A stretch of DNA of 64,000 nucleotides from Cryptomeria japonica. Its lineage: Eukaryota; Streptophyta; Pinopsida; Cupressales; Cupressaceae. Position numbers and translations under genes: made by a program. Shown one piece after another: positions 22,576 to 34,563 of this stretch. The stretch is from the NCBI RefSeq assembly GCF_030272615.1, contig NC_081405.1:570273095-570337094 (forward strand), written 5' to 3'. The stretch's first letter is position 1, and each line of letters starts with the position of its first letter. The notes below the pieces were generated by a model, which was not told the DNA's origin, did no database searches, and saw nothing but the letters and a program-made list of their open reading frames with translations.

Positions 22576-22779
22576 ATTGTTTGTAGGTTGTTCCTATCGA
22601 CAAAATGTGTTAGGAGATAGTGGGAGTTGATCAACATGAAAGATATACTCACCACATCCCATGTCTTGAAACTTGAATTTTTCTTTGCTCTTTGCTTGTT
22701 TTGATGTAGAAGCTTTCAAGGATTCTGAATCAACATATGTTGATGAAGGAACAACTTCTTGATTGATTGGGATTGTTAT

Positions 22780-23165
22780 TTCTCATCTAGTTCGTAGATT
22801 GTTGCAATATATGAATGGATTTAGATCACCTTTGATGGTCACTTCAACTCCATTATGTGGAAACTTTATACATCGATGATATGTAGATGGGACTGCCCTC
22901 ATCTCATGAATCTAAGGATGTCCTAGCAATATATTGTATGTGAGATCAAGGTCTAGGACTTGACAAACCACATCCTTTGTAACTAGCTCAACTCTGAGAG
23001 GTAAGGTGACTGTGCCTTTGGATGAACGTTCTTCATCATCATATGCTGTGATGGTAATTTTTTTTGTAGAATTCAAAGCTTTATCTGAATATCCCAATTG
23101 TTTAATAGTGCTCAATGTAAAAATATTTATACCTGCTCCTCCATCTATCACGACTCGTTTTATTC
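22780..23165 (-). pseudogene. Aspartic protease of the Tat-like element
   Basis: The minus-strand frame contains VMIDGGAGINIFTLSTIKQLG, with the catalytic Asp in DGGAG (near 23145), and the flap/terminal motif YNILLGHP at 22912-22935 followed by a stop where Trp is expected, then IHEMRAVPSTYHRCIKFPHN. This is the LLGRPWIH..VPSTYHQ signature of Ty3/gypsy proteases of the Tat/Ogre type. It would process the Gag-Pol polyprotein. The Trp-to-stop change truncates it. Confidence 0.8.
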
Positions 23166-25720
23166 AATGTTTGTGTAGGAAGGCTTCAATGTGTAAAGGT
23201 GAATTATGTGGTTGGCTCACTGAGGCGTCATCAACTTTTGTTAATGTGAGAGAATGTGGGACGGAAAGGTATCCCACCATGGCTTGAAATTGGTCCATGT
23301 TCAGATCAGTGGAGATGGAAGTGTCTCTCAAAGTTTTGTCAAGAATGGCTTTATGTGTCGAGGATATGCGTAAGAGCTTGAGGATGGAGATAAGTGCGAG
23401 TGTCTTCCCTAACTATTCTACAAGGTCATACTCAGGTTTGGTTGATGGGGAAGCGGTGTTTTTAGCTGAAGCACCTTGCAAAGTGAATTTACCTCGATGA
23501 GTTGTGACATTACATTCAGAGTTAGTTTCAGAAGAAGATCCAATGCCTTTTAGGACAATCTTGGGTCTTTAGGTAGAATTTCAGGCATTTTGTCCTTGAT
23601 GATAATGGTACAAACATAATTATCCATTGAAATGTGATTGACAGTTGAATCATAGTTATAGGATGCTCTGGTATAGTTGGTTTGGTCATCTGTGGCTTTA
23701 GCTTTTCCCTTGTCATGCTTTGGGAATGGTTCCTTAAACATCTCATGTTCTTGATTGGATGAGTGTCCTTCAATCTCAATGTCACCTCTATCAATAAGAT
23801 CTTGTATGATGGTCTTCAGTCAATGGCAATTTCCTATCTTATGACCCTTGTTTTTATGAAATTCACAATACTCATCATCATTCCACCAATTTGGTTTAAC
23901 CTTTGCCTCATATGGAGTCAAATCTGGAATTGTTATTATCTTGTTTGCCACTAGCTTCTTGAAAATGGACTCAAGTGGTTCTCCCAATGGAGTGTACTTC
24001 CTTCATGATTTTGAAGTTGTTTGAGTATTCACTTGATTGTTTGTAGATCTTGATCCAGAAAAAATGACTTTGGGTCGTACTGTATTGGCATCCACAACAC
24101 CATCATTGACTGTGTTCTTGTTTTTACTCCAAAATCTTGGCTTATCTTTTCCTTTAAAGTCCTCTTTGTTTTCTTTGAATATTTTAATAACTCCTTGTTC
24201 AATTAGGACCTTCTCTGTTGCTAAGCCTTTTTCTATGACATCCTTGAAGGTGGAAAAACAAGCTTTTCTCAGGTCATAACCAATTTCTCTGTGGACATTC
24301 TAGGTGAACATCTCTACCATTTGTTTTTGTGGAATTTCACAAGAGCATATATTGGCTAGATTTCTCCATCTTTGTAAAAATGATGAAAAATATTCTCCAT
24401 CTTTTTGCTTGGTGTTGCACAAGGTAGTGACTGATATGTCTGTCTCTATGTCATATGAGAAATTTTGAATAAATGCCTCTGCTAAGTCACCCCATGACTT
24501 AATTCCAAGTGGAAGTTGGGAGAACCATTCCATAGCTTGATCTCTTAAGCTTTGTGGGAATTATCCCATCAGATATGTCTCTTCTACTGCTACCTCAATC
24601 CAAGCTATGAAAAATTGTCTTATATGTGCCTTAGGATCTTCTTTGCCTCTGTACTTATCAAACTTAGGTGTCACAAAGTGTGTAGGAAATGGAGGCATTG
24701 GAATGATTTTTTCAAATGGATAAGGACATATGTCTATCATTGTGTAAGTTGGCTTCGATGTATTTATGTCCTCCATTTTCTTTTGTAAGTCCTTGATTTG
24801 CTATTCCAAATTGTTCTTAGGTGGAGACTGACTTCTTGGACCATACCCCATGCCTGAACCACCGGGTGGAGGAGGAGCATGTTCCATATACGGATGATAT
24901 TTATCATACACATGTTCATATGGAGGAGGTCTATAATGATGCTACATGTATGGACCACCTGGTATAGAGTCATGATGAGGAATGGAATATCTGCTTTGTC
25001 CATGTATACCATACTCTATAGGCATTTCATGAGTTTTTTCTATTGTGTTGCCCACAAATTTGACACAGGGTTTTCTTGTGTCAAAATTTTGATCATGCCT
25101 TTGAATATCTAATTTCTTTGGTGGTTTATCCTTAGCATTGGTATGTGATTGAGTATATTTTTCTGCATAAGACCTCCATAATGATCTGCGAAGGTGAGTA
25201 TCATATGCTTGACCATGTGTGTATGGGACCTCAGGTTTTTGAAACAAAGATGATGGTGATTCAAGCACAAGCTATGGTCCTCTATTGCCTCCACTATTAG
25301 GCCTCCTTTGATCCATGTTGAGGTGATGTTGTTGCAAAGGTTGATTTTCCATTATTTGAGACATGTAAAAATCATGAGGGATCTTGGCTCCACTTTGTGC
25401 CATTACTTGTAAGAAGTACTGAAATCGATTGAAACAGAGATCCATAATGGAGTCTTCCACTTTTGCTAAATGTACTGAAATGTTGTCCATATTGTCATTG
25501 TGTGTACCATTGTTGTTTGTAGTATCCATGATCTCAACATTTAGAATGTTTCTATAAGAATCCATGTTAGGTAATGTAGTATGATTAGAATTGAAAAAGA
25601 TATCATTGTCATACTCATAGGAACTCATGTTTGTGGACTCTTGAGCCTCTTTAGCTTCTCCTAGATTTTTAGGAATGGGTTTCAACCATGAACTAGGTAT
25701 TGACCAAGATTTGTGAGACT
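23166..25720 (-). pseudogene. Gag polyprotein of the Tat-like element
   Basis: The minus strand carries a fragmented gag. The N-terminal part (25685-25272) begins LKPIPKNLGEAKEAQ. The capsid core at 24776-24300 includes PKFDKYRGKEDPKAHIRQFF, MEWFSQLPLGIKSWGDLAEA and FSSFLQRWRNLA, the canonical Retrotrans_gag pattern. Further on, YCEFHKNKGHKIGNCH (near 23830-23880) is the C/H finger-like motif typical of this lineage. Frames are separated by several stops (for example after LMG at 24561 and near 23821), so no full-length Gag can be made. No ATG is evident at the N terminus; the open frame starts after a stop at about 25720. Confidence 0.8.
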
Positions 25721-27796
25721 AGATGAAAATGGAAAGAGTATGGAAAACCAAGATTTTGGATGGAATGTAAATGAATCTGAGGTGTACTTGCAATGTCCAA
25801 AGTTTAAGACCAAGTATGTATGTAGTAGACTAGGTGTGTCTTCCAAAGAGATGATAGTTTCTCTTGATGAGGTAAGTTGACCTAGACTCTAAGTAAGACC
25901 AAATGAGACCCAAAGGTGATAGACCTTGATGAGGGATCACTTAGAAAAATGTTGTTGTATGTAATGTGTTGACAAAGTATGATGAGGACAAGCAAGTGAC
26001 CTTTTGACTCAAGTTTAGAGAAATGTGAATTTAATGTAAGGTGTAAAGCAATGATGGACTTTGTGAGACCCAAAGACATGTTGAATGCTATATGAAAATC
26101 TAGAGAAATAACTTAGGAAGATCAAGAATTCTAAAACTGATTGCTCTTGTTTGTTGGACTGTAAATTTTTCCAATTTGTGAAGTTGTTGTTGTGACCAAA
26201 TCTAAATTTTTGACTATTTTTCGTGACAAGAGGACATAATGTTGATGAGAACTTAATGTTTGCAAGTGTTTAGACTCAAAATGACTCAAAGAAAAGTGTT
26301 TTGTTTGATATAAAAAATGTTTTTCATACACTTGAAGACACAAAAGACATAATGTTTTGATGTTTGGTCTTGAAATGTTTGATAGTTCAAAATAAGTCAA
26401 GCATAATTCTTATGGTTGGCCAGGACAATAGTTGTTGATTTCCACATGAGGCTACACTATTCAGATTGGATACTTAGATTCTTGACCCCACTCGATCCAC
26501 CCTCGGCACTCACCTCTCGGGGCAGCCAAGCATCAGTCCCCATGAAAACTCCCTGTGGCGAACTTTGTATATCTACTAAGAATCGTATGTGTGTGGGCCA
26601 CTCCAGAGGTCTGACCTCCTGCTCCAACAACTAGAAGGATTTTGGCTTCTAAAACAAAAAGGTGCTACTAAGGGTATCCACTCATGTGGCCATACATGCG
26701 GCACTTTTAGCTCTATAAATACAGAAGGTTCCTAGTCAGTAGGGGTTACGCCCTACAAATAATCAAATAAATTTGATCAAATGGGTTTATGGGGAGACAT
26801 AGTGTTGGTATGAACTAATCAGCACACGTTATCCGTAGTTTTCACCATGAATACAGTTGTTTATAGTGGTTTGGAAGAGGTGGGTTTTCCTCACTACCAC
26901 TTGGGTCGTTCTCTCCTCACTAGTAGTCCTAATGACCACATGGGGAGACAGGCCCTCTAAAGATTAAACAAAAAGAGCCTATTGCCCAAGACACAAAAGA
27001 CACTGGTTCAATTTTAGTGCACCAATTGAAGTGTTTGATAATATATGAAAACAAGGAACAATAAAAATCAAAATAAAATCCTTGTCAAGGTCTTGCAACA
27101 AAGATTTATTACTAGTTTGGATTTTTTCAAATGATCACCCATTCCTGCAAGCACACAAGTTAGGTCAATTTTAGATCCAAAAGACTTTGTGAAATAGGGG
27201 CCTTCAACAATGCATTTTTTTGACCAATTCAAAGATCTGATTCATCACAAAAAAAACACCACCTGTAAAATTTAAAGAGATTTCCAGAAATGTAAGAAAA
27301 TCCAAAATATTTGCTAATTTGCTCCAAAAATTAATTTTTTATGAAAAATCATAAAAAATTCATATAAAATGTAAAATGGATCCAACAAATGTAAAATTTT
27401 TACTGGACACTCTTGACGACCTTCTAAACCTGCCGTTTGCGAGATATGAGCAAAATAATGCAAAACCCTAATTTTCAAAAATCTGATTTTTTAGGAATGA
27501 TTTTGCATCAAATTTAAAATAAAAAAGAGCAGATCTTGTGTATTATTTGGAGATATTTCCAAAAATGTAAGAAAATCCAAAAAATTCACTAATTTTCTCT
27601 CTAAATTAATTTTATATGAAAATTCATAAACAATTCATAGAAATTTAAAATATGCTTCAATAGATCTGAATTTTGGTTTGAGAGCTCTTGATTTTGTGTC
27701 CAAAACCCTAGTTGCACAAGGTTTTCTCCAAATTGTTTTAGAAAACAGCAATATATGGGTAGGAAAACCTACAAAAAACACATATCCCATGTCCCA
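25721..27796 (-). other. 5' leader of the Tat-like element
   Basis: About 2 kb between the 5' LTR and the first gag frame, without supported coding sequence. 27280-27700 contains two diverged copies of a ttccaaaaatgtaagaaaatccaaaa block (near 27281 and 27548). No canonical tRNA primer site could be named beside the LTR: the minus strand after the LTR reads TGGGACATGGGATATG, which begins TGG but matches no tRNA I can assign. Confidence 0.5.
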
Positions 27797-28535
27797 TGTT
27801 TATGGTAAAAATGGATAAAAACAATATTGAAAGGCTAAATGAATTCAACCACAAAACCCTAGCCTAACAACAACAAAGATCCACCATAACATATGAAGAT
27901 TACCTAAGATAATGCAAATCAAATGAAATCACAAAGATTATACCATCACATGTCCAATAGAGTTGGAATCTCCATTCTTCCTATCTCCATTGATCTTGCT
28001 TGATATATTTGCTCTCAGATTTTATATGTGCACAAGAGCTCAACAAAGAATGAAAATGTGGTTGCAAGTAGGCTTGCATATGCAAGTTCAAAAGCATAGT
28101 GTAGTCGATTGATCAGTCGGTATGCATAGGGTTGATAATGAAGGAAGCATCTCCTTATATAGAAAACACTATAAGAAATGGAGGGGTAAGATTGAGAGGT
28201 GTAAAAGATAAATGGTCGGCTATGATTAGAGGGTATGTAGAGAAAATAAGAAAATAATGAGAGGGTAGGTAGTGTAGGAATTAAGAGATGAATGACATGT
28301 GTAATGGGTAGAAAAGGCTAATGAATTAATTAAATAAATAAAGATTTTTTTAATTATAGAAGAAGTGAGATCAATTAAATACATACGATATTTATTTAAA
28401 TTAGGCAAAAGGATAATTTAAATAAATAAATGTATTTATTTTAATGAGAAATAAGGCTAGAAGAGGATAAATGAATTAATTAAATATATAAAGATTTATT
28501 TAATTAATAGAAGAATTAGGCTTAAATAATTAAAT
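27797..28535 (-). repeat. 5' LTR of the Tat-like element, truncated at its start
   Basis: Pairs with 16951-17738 across about 739 bases. The last 49 or so bases (the LTR start with TGTAGACACC) are missing: the sequence stops within aaataattaaat and joins the 125-bp flank duplication at a shared attaaat. By eye the LTRs are around 95% identical. Confidence 0.85.
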
Positions 28536-28653
28536 CTCCCATTGTTGAGCCTCTTTCTCCATAGGTTTATAAACCTTTGAAGAAGGACAAAGCTTAAATA
28601 AAGCAAATAGAAAAGTGAATACATGAAATGAAGCCAAAACCATACTTGAATAT
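28529..28653. repeat. 125-bp flanking duplication, right copy
   Basis: Same segment as 16826-16950, here joined to the truncated LTR through the shared heptamer attaaat (28529-28535) and followed by aaaccacattcaattc, the presumed original right flank. Confidence 0.85.
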
Positions 28654-30871
28654 AAACCACATTCAATTCAAATTTGGGCACCCAAAACTTTACACCAAAA
28701 GAGGGATAATCGTCCATTCCAATATTGGTAACTTCTTTTCTAAGTGTTCACCACTCTCATATGTTGTCCAATAAAAGGGTCATTTGTTGAACTTGTAATT
28801 TAATGAAAAGATAGTCAAATAATATCCAAAATGATATCTTCCAAATTCCATGTTAATAATTGTTCATTTATATCTTTAAAATATTGTTATGAGAAAATAT
28901 TAATTTTGAGTTAAGGTAGATGAGGTTGCGCTCTTAGTTTTTGTCCATAATAGAAGAAAATTGTATTGTAAATTAGTTGGCATAATATATACAAAATTAG
29001 CAGGGTAATGAGTCCTAATTGGATAGGAAATATTACCATATGAACATCTTGTTAGCCAATTTTATCAAACCCATGAATAGATAAAGATGTGATAGGATGA
29101 CAATAATGATACACATGACTATGAGGTAACAAGTCAATACTATAAAGATTGACACCTAATGATCATTAAGACTATTCTTGATACCCATAGTCTTAATACC
29201 AACAATAATTATAAATGGGTGAACTTAACTTTTATTTGAGGAGGACGAAGTTCATACTAATGGAAAATACTATATAGAGTATTAGAGAAAATAAATTTGA
29301 TCAAATTATTAACACCATTTAGTCTAGTAGAACATAGTATGAGGATACTTTGTAGAGCCTCATAAATTATAACATGATAAACAAGAGTAGTTTGAAGAAT
29401 ATCCATAAGAGAGATATTAGAAGATCTTAGTAGATCAATAATCACAACTCCTTACGAAAACCCAACATAGGGTAACACAAAATACCACATGATGCTATAT
29501 GATGACTCAACTCAAGATATTAGACTAAAAGTATATAAGCTTAAACCTAGAGTGTTGAATGGGATTTCATGTCACCTCCAATCAACTTTCCATTTGGATA
29601 AAGACACGCTCAGACCTGTGAAGCCAGGTGGAGTCGATGTCTTGTACCTGCAAACCTATCACCACCAATACAAATGCAACAACATTTACCATAATATATA
29701 TCATGAAATAAACAAACAAGTGAAAAGGAATCACAATGTCACATCATTCTCAAGAATGAGTGGTATGACATTGTCCCTATCACAATCATAGTAAAAGACA
29801 GTCAAAACAAACAAGCACTAACATATTCATCATATCAATTGCAACCACTAAGTATGGTTAGTACATAATAAGATACCATCAAATCTCCATAAGCAAATAT
29901 AAACTATACACATAAAATAAATACACATAGATCATCAAATAGTAATCCATCATCATAATAATCTATGAATATAATCATCCACATGAAATCATAATGTCAA
30001 GTGCAAATATGATAATTCTATCATCAATAATGAAGAATCCAAATCATAAGTAGATCCATAAACATCTATCAAAAACATCACAAGATAGTCTAAGATATAA
30101 CAATATAGTCTATCAATACATAAAAGAAAGATCAATCAAGGACGAGCACTACAAAATATAGTATGAGGATATTTTATAAAGCCTCCTAAATTATAACACA
30201 ATAAACAAGAGTAGTTTGAATAATATCCACAAGAGGGATCTTATCAGGAGAAATTTGAATTTTCTTGATAAGATTAATTTACCCCAAGGATATTGAAATA
30301 GGTTTATGAAAAAGTGCTAGAATAGTTTTATAGGCTTTAGATAGATGAAATGAATAAATAATATTAATATAATTGGAAATAAATGACGAAAAAATAACAA
30401 TTCACAATAACACTAAAATTACTAATAAAAAAAGAAACACTAAAATTTAATATGGATCAACCAATGCAGGCTACATCAACAAAGAAATAGTTGTGCACTT
30501 ACTTTTTATTATCCAACAAAGAGAGAATTATTATTTGTTGATTTTTCACATTTTGTAGATCCACTTATTTATAAATTCATTTACATATATTACAAAAGTC
30601 GATTTAAATGCCAAAATTAGAACTAACTCCTTTACTAAATAAAGGGTATTTTTTTATAATGGGTGTTGTCCCCATGCCCCTAGTAGCCTCCACTAGGGGT
30701 GTTCCCCCATACCCTAAATGTGAACTCCACCCCCATACCTCTACTTGGTACATATCAGCCCCTAAGCCCCATAAAAGGGGATCTTATCCACTACACTCGC
30801 TAATTAATTTGAGAAAAAAACCAATAGTAACAAAGTTAACAAAATTTAAGCTAAATGGCATGAATCACCAC
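28654..30871. other. Unassigned AT-rich DNA with one internal repeat pair; lower part of a decayed copia LTR
   Basis: A block containing tagtatgaggata and acaagagtagtttgaa occurs at about 29325-29415 and again, diverged, at 30147-30242. A 100-residue open frame at 29489-29791 has no recognisable domain. 30650-30870 (cccctagtagcctccactag, ccataaaaggggatct) probably belongs to the LTR of the copia relic that follows, since the antisense strand at 30872-30890 reads as a polypurine tract plus LTR start. Confidence 0.45.
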
Positions 30872-31740
30872 ATACAAACAATCTCCCACTCAATGATTGA
30901 TAAATCTCTACACTAAAAGAAATCTCCCACTTGAAGACTAGCCTTGGATGAACATTATTTCACATGTAGCTCCCACTAGATTTATGCACTTGGAATTGGA
31001 GTTTTTCTTAGCTCCATAATTATCATTCTTGAACGCTAATATAAATAGTAAGATAGTAATAGTTTATCTCAACTTATCATGCCTTCATTAACATATCTAC
31101 ATGATTATGGGTAGTGTCAATCAATTCTTTCTTCAACTATCATTCCTCTAAAATTCATGATATGGAATGGTACCTGATCTATGTATATGATCTTAGAATG
31201 AAGGATTGAGTTTTTTACAAGACGAATGATGGTCTAACTATAACTGTACAACTGACTCTTCATGTAGTGTTTTCTTAATTCCTCCATTAGCCTTTGTAAA
31301 AAATCATCATTTTAGTATCCTACATAATAGCAACGTATTCTTCTTATATTATTGAAAGTGTAACAACCTTTTTCCAGTGTTAAATCCAACTAACTATTAT
31401 TCCACTTTTATTAAACACATACTCAATGTTTCTCTTCCTACTATCTATATCATGTACTAAATCTGAATTAAGTTATCCCTCTAGAGTAGAGTTAGAACCT
31501 CTAACACATAATGCTTGAGTATTGGTCACTCTTAAATACCTTATAATCCATTTTCTAGCAATCCAATGCTCTTTTTAACAAGATTATTCATATACTGTCA
31601 CAAATCCAACTACATATGCAATATATATCCTTTTACACACTATAGAATACATCAATCTACCAACTGCTAAAGATTATGGAACCTTGGACATGAAATCCAT
31701 ATCCTCTATTAAATACTATCTCTATGTAAAAGTAAAATTG
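30872..31740 (-). pseudogene. Decayed Ty1/copia RT-RNase H relic with polypurine tract
   Basis: Minus-strand reading, with many stops, follows the standard copia order. RT end: SLAVGRLMYSIVCKR then KEHWIARKWIIRYLRVTNT (31540-31680). RNase H: a KKVVTLSIINIRR block matching the usual KTVALSTTEAEY region (31330-31380), then HSKIIYIDQVPFHIMN and MIVEERID (31120-31200). The polypurine-like GAGTGGGAGAT lies at about 30880-30892 and the presumed LTR begins TGTTTGTATG just below. The relic is too broken for any function. Confidence 0.7.
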
Positions 31741-31864
31741 ATCTACATAATTTTCTAATCTCATTTTAAAATTAATAACAACCATTTCATAAATTATTGT
31801 CTTTCAAATGTCTTATTAAATGAATCTTTAATTTATATAATATAATCTTCATTAAAACTAAATA

Positions 31865-32172
31865 TAAATATTTGCCATTTAATTAAATTTATATATACAT
31901 CAATTCAAATACTTAATCTCAATTATTTTATATTAATCCTAACTGACAGATGTAAAATAATTGTTTGACGTTGCTTTATTTAGTTATATGAGCATCATAA
32001 GTAATATATAAATAAATAAATAAATATTAATATTTAATATTTAATTAAATTTTTTTATACATCAATTTAAATACTTAATTTCAATTATTTTATATTAATC
32101 CTAACAAATGTAAAATAATTGTTTGGGGATGCTATATCTAGTTATATGAGTATCACTTCAGCAATCATGAGT
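31865..32172. repeat. Diverged tandem duplication, 162-bp period
   Basis: attttatattaatcctaac, gtaaaataattgtttg and agttatatgag occur in the same order in 31878-32005 and 32040-32172, offset 162 bases. AT-rich and non-coding. Confidence 0.75.
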
Positions 32173-32505
32173 AATAAAAAAAACAAAACGAATTAAAAAA
32201 TATAAATATATCTTAAGTATGTTTGTAAATTTCAAAATATAAAAATTTAATCTAAATATCTCTATGCAATGTGATTTTGACGTGCCGTGTGTCGATCCAC
32301 ATTTTTTTTTGAATATGTATTTTCATTTCTAATTAATAAAGTCTGACAATAGATGCGTGTATTTTTGTCTGATACAATTCAGTGTAGTTCAAATCAGCTA
32401 AACCCAGGCAATTCTAAGAAGATGAAGCGTTCACAACTTGTAATATCACTTTCAATAATTCTTTCCGTGCACACCATAATCTCGATCTTCTGTTACCGAT
32501 CTTAG

Positions 32506-33053
32506 CTAATTTTCCATAAAGAATGGCGTGGTACAGATGGGACAAGAATTCTGATCCTCAAGCCATGGCCAAGTACAGTGAGAATGAAATATGTGTCGGA
32601 TCATACAAGGAATTTCTCGAACCTCTTCTCCCAAAATAAAATCATCCCTACAGACTCCACAGAAAAGCCCATCATCAACATGAAAATTTGAAATTGTTAC
32701 AATGGGCAGTCCCTCTACCAATTTTTTCGCTTCCTTTCATTCTCCATTATCTTGACGATCTTTTTCCGAAGAGAATCGAAGGTATTGAAGACCCCAAGTA
32801 ACCATCGAATACCAGCAGGGAGTTGATCCTCATGAACTTCAATCAGGAGAAATTCAGAATATAATGAATCGTGACGGCTATTAAGCTGTTGCAGACAATG
32901 AGGCAGAGCTTGGCGGTTCATAAAACAATTTGCTTGCATGAATAGGTTGCTGGCTTCGATACGTAAATCCCCCATGCGAGATTCTAGGCTTGTGCACCAG
33001 TCGGCAAGTTCCTTCTCCCTGCAATCCATCTGCTTCTCCTCCTGCATTTGCAT
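32506..33053 (-). pseudogene. RING-H2 E3 ubiquitin ligase pseudogene, copy 1
   Basis: ATG at 33053, preceded by an in-frame stop. The first frame (33053-32715) gives a Glu/Lys-rich, probably coiled-coil N terminus (EEKQMDCREKELADW) and ends RKRKNW. A one-base deletion relative to the 57-kb copies (NERKAKELVEG) shifts the frame; the RING part continues in 32721-32506. The RING-H2 finger is C-x2-C-x14-C-x3-H-x2-H-x2-C-x10-C-x2-C (CGVC ... PCMIRHIFHSHC ... WLEDQNSCPIC). All eight zinc ligands and the E2-contact Trp-Leu before the last pair are intact. The KELVEGLP lead-in resembles plant RING1-like ligases. Intact, it would be about 180 aa; the frameshift makes it a pseudogene. Confidence 0.8.
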
Positions 33054-34330
33054 TTCTTCACTTCACTATTCCGTAGCAAATTAATGATGAAAATAATTTC
33101 AATTTTGTATGCGAATTCGTGGAATGCATTGCTGTCATCTAGCAATATGTAGTGAAAGAAGCGTCAGGAATAGTTTCTTCTGGCGACCCCTCAAAACAGG
33201 CGGTAAGCGGAAAATAATATAGTCTATAGGGAGACAAATATTTTAAACCAAAATTCTTAAAAGTAACTGATTTAGTTTTAGATGACATAAGCGGAAAATA
33301 ATATAATTAGCCGATAGGCACCCCGCCATCGGAAAACTGTCTCACGCTGTTAAATCGTGATTTTCCATTTTTGATAGTTATTTCGGCCGTTTTCCGTTTC
33401 AAATGTTTTTTTGTCAGCGTTGGGGGACATAGTATACCTACAAAAACAGCCGTCGTCTTCTCTTTTGGCATTCGATATTACGCCGGATATTTCTCACGCC
33501 GGAATATTGTCGGGAAGTTTCCGTAGACCATTTTTATGGGAAACGTGTTAAGTTAATTTCAACAAAGAAAATCGGATTTCTTTCTGTTTTATTTCATCGC
33601 CTTCCTCCACCACCAAAGGGAAACATCCATCATCCAGACCTCATAAAACTGTGATAATTTCATAAATTTTTTTAGCTTACTATGAATAAATTGACGCGTC
33701 AAATGTAGGCCAGATTAGTTTTTCAGGTGCCAAAATATTGAAGATTGTGCTTTGGTATTTGTTTGAAGCCCTCCTCTTTACAACAAAACGAAATGTCATC
33801 TACCAAATCATGCAATGAGTTCAAAGAGCAGGGAAACATGAGACTGGGCATGGAAATAGTTATGTTTTATCTCATCTCCGGCTGAGACCACTTGAGCAAT
33901 CTCATAAACGACTAGAGCTCAGAAAATGGATGACATTCATTCTCCATATGATTGGGTAGGGATTTTTTATTTCTGATCGGATTGATATGGTTTGGTTTCT
34001 TGAAAATAATAGAAAAACCCTGATCCTTGCCATTCAAGACAATCCTAATATGATGGGTCGTATAAAAAATGATTGGTTGTTAAAAAATGAAGCTCACTAG
34101 CTGGTCAAACCCTAATAAAAATGGTAAATCGCCAAACCCCACTTCTACCATTGAGATTATACAAAGAACTATGCTCAAAAGTTGAGAGTGTACCTGTGTT
34201 TGGAAAGTTGAAATATAAGAAAGGAGGATGGAAAATTATGCCCTTTGTTATAGGCATAAAACCAAACCCTCTTCCATTTATTTATTGTTTTTTTTTATAA
34301 TTTTCAGAGTTGAAAAGATGGTTAATGTAG
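33054..34330. other. Upstream region of the RING pseudogene, otherwise unassigned
   Basis: 33090-33150 (tatgcgaattcgtggaatgc) recurs in diverged form at 55150-55206. 33180-33560 is relatively GC-rich for the window and includes a repeated taagcggaaaataatata (33202 and 33289). No ORF or element boundary was identified in the remainder. Confidence 0.4.
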
Positions 34331-34563
34331 TCTTATATCTTGGCGGGAAATGAGAGCTGTGCAAATCTGGTAGTGAACAACTTATCAGTGAATCTGGTCG
34401 TGTTCTTGACCACTCAGTTTTATATAATCAGGTTGCAGCTGCAAAAATTGCTACCATCTGGGGAGAAATCAACACTTTAGCACCCATTTTGCGTGACTCT
34501 TTAGCAGATTCGTATCTTGGAACATTTTGGACCATTGTCTTTTCCTCTGTCACATACATACTG
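34331..34563 (+). pseudogene. NRT1/PTR (NPF, POT family) transporter exon relic
   Basis: The plus strand reads SYILAGNESCANLVVNNLSV then NLVVFLTTQFY in one frame (34331-34423), and after a shift NQVAAAKIATIWGEINTLAP then ILRDSLADSYLGTFWTIVFS to YIL (34426-34563). This matches the conserved NPF order: FI.GNE.CERL....SVNLVVYLT, the A-A..V..W.G...L.P..GA.LAD.Y.GR.WTI signature of transmembrane helices 2-3. NPF proteins are 12-helix proton-coupled nitrate/peptide carriers. Only one exon-sized block is seen; the ExxER-type charged residues are mutated, the frame is broken and both flanks lack further NPF sequence. Confidence 0.7.

Larger units (their letters stand above)
16951..28535 (-). mobile_element. 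Ty3/gypsy element, Tat-like, minus strand, RT deleted, antisense PMD ORF
   Basis: LTRs at 16951-17738 (3') and 27797-28535 (5', truncated) bracket about 10 kb. On the minus strand the order is leader, gag with a CCHC-like finger, aspartic protease, an uncharacterised ORF, integrase C-terminal tail, a long non-coding 3' region with minisatellites, polypurine tract, 3' LTR. RT, RNase H and the integrase core are absent, so the copy is a large deletion derivative. Tat assignment rests on the DGGAG / LLG-P-WIHEM..VPSTYH protease style, the very long 3' region and an antisense ORF there, all known Tat features. Several stops show it is dead. Confidence 0.8.

Noticed and set aside
22382-22630. Plus-strand open frame of 82 aa
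   Set aside because: Antisense shadow of the minus-strand ORF at 21838-22575.
23006-23287. Plus-strand frames across the gag-protease region (also 23297-23500, 24552-24788)
   Set aside because: The minus strand carries clear Gag and protease motifs; plus-strand frames are shadows.
29489-29791. 100-aa open frame
   Set aside because: No recognisable domain, composition like surrounding non-coding DNA, no neighbouring gene structure.
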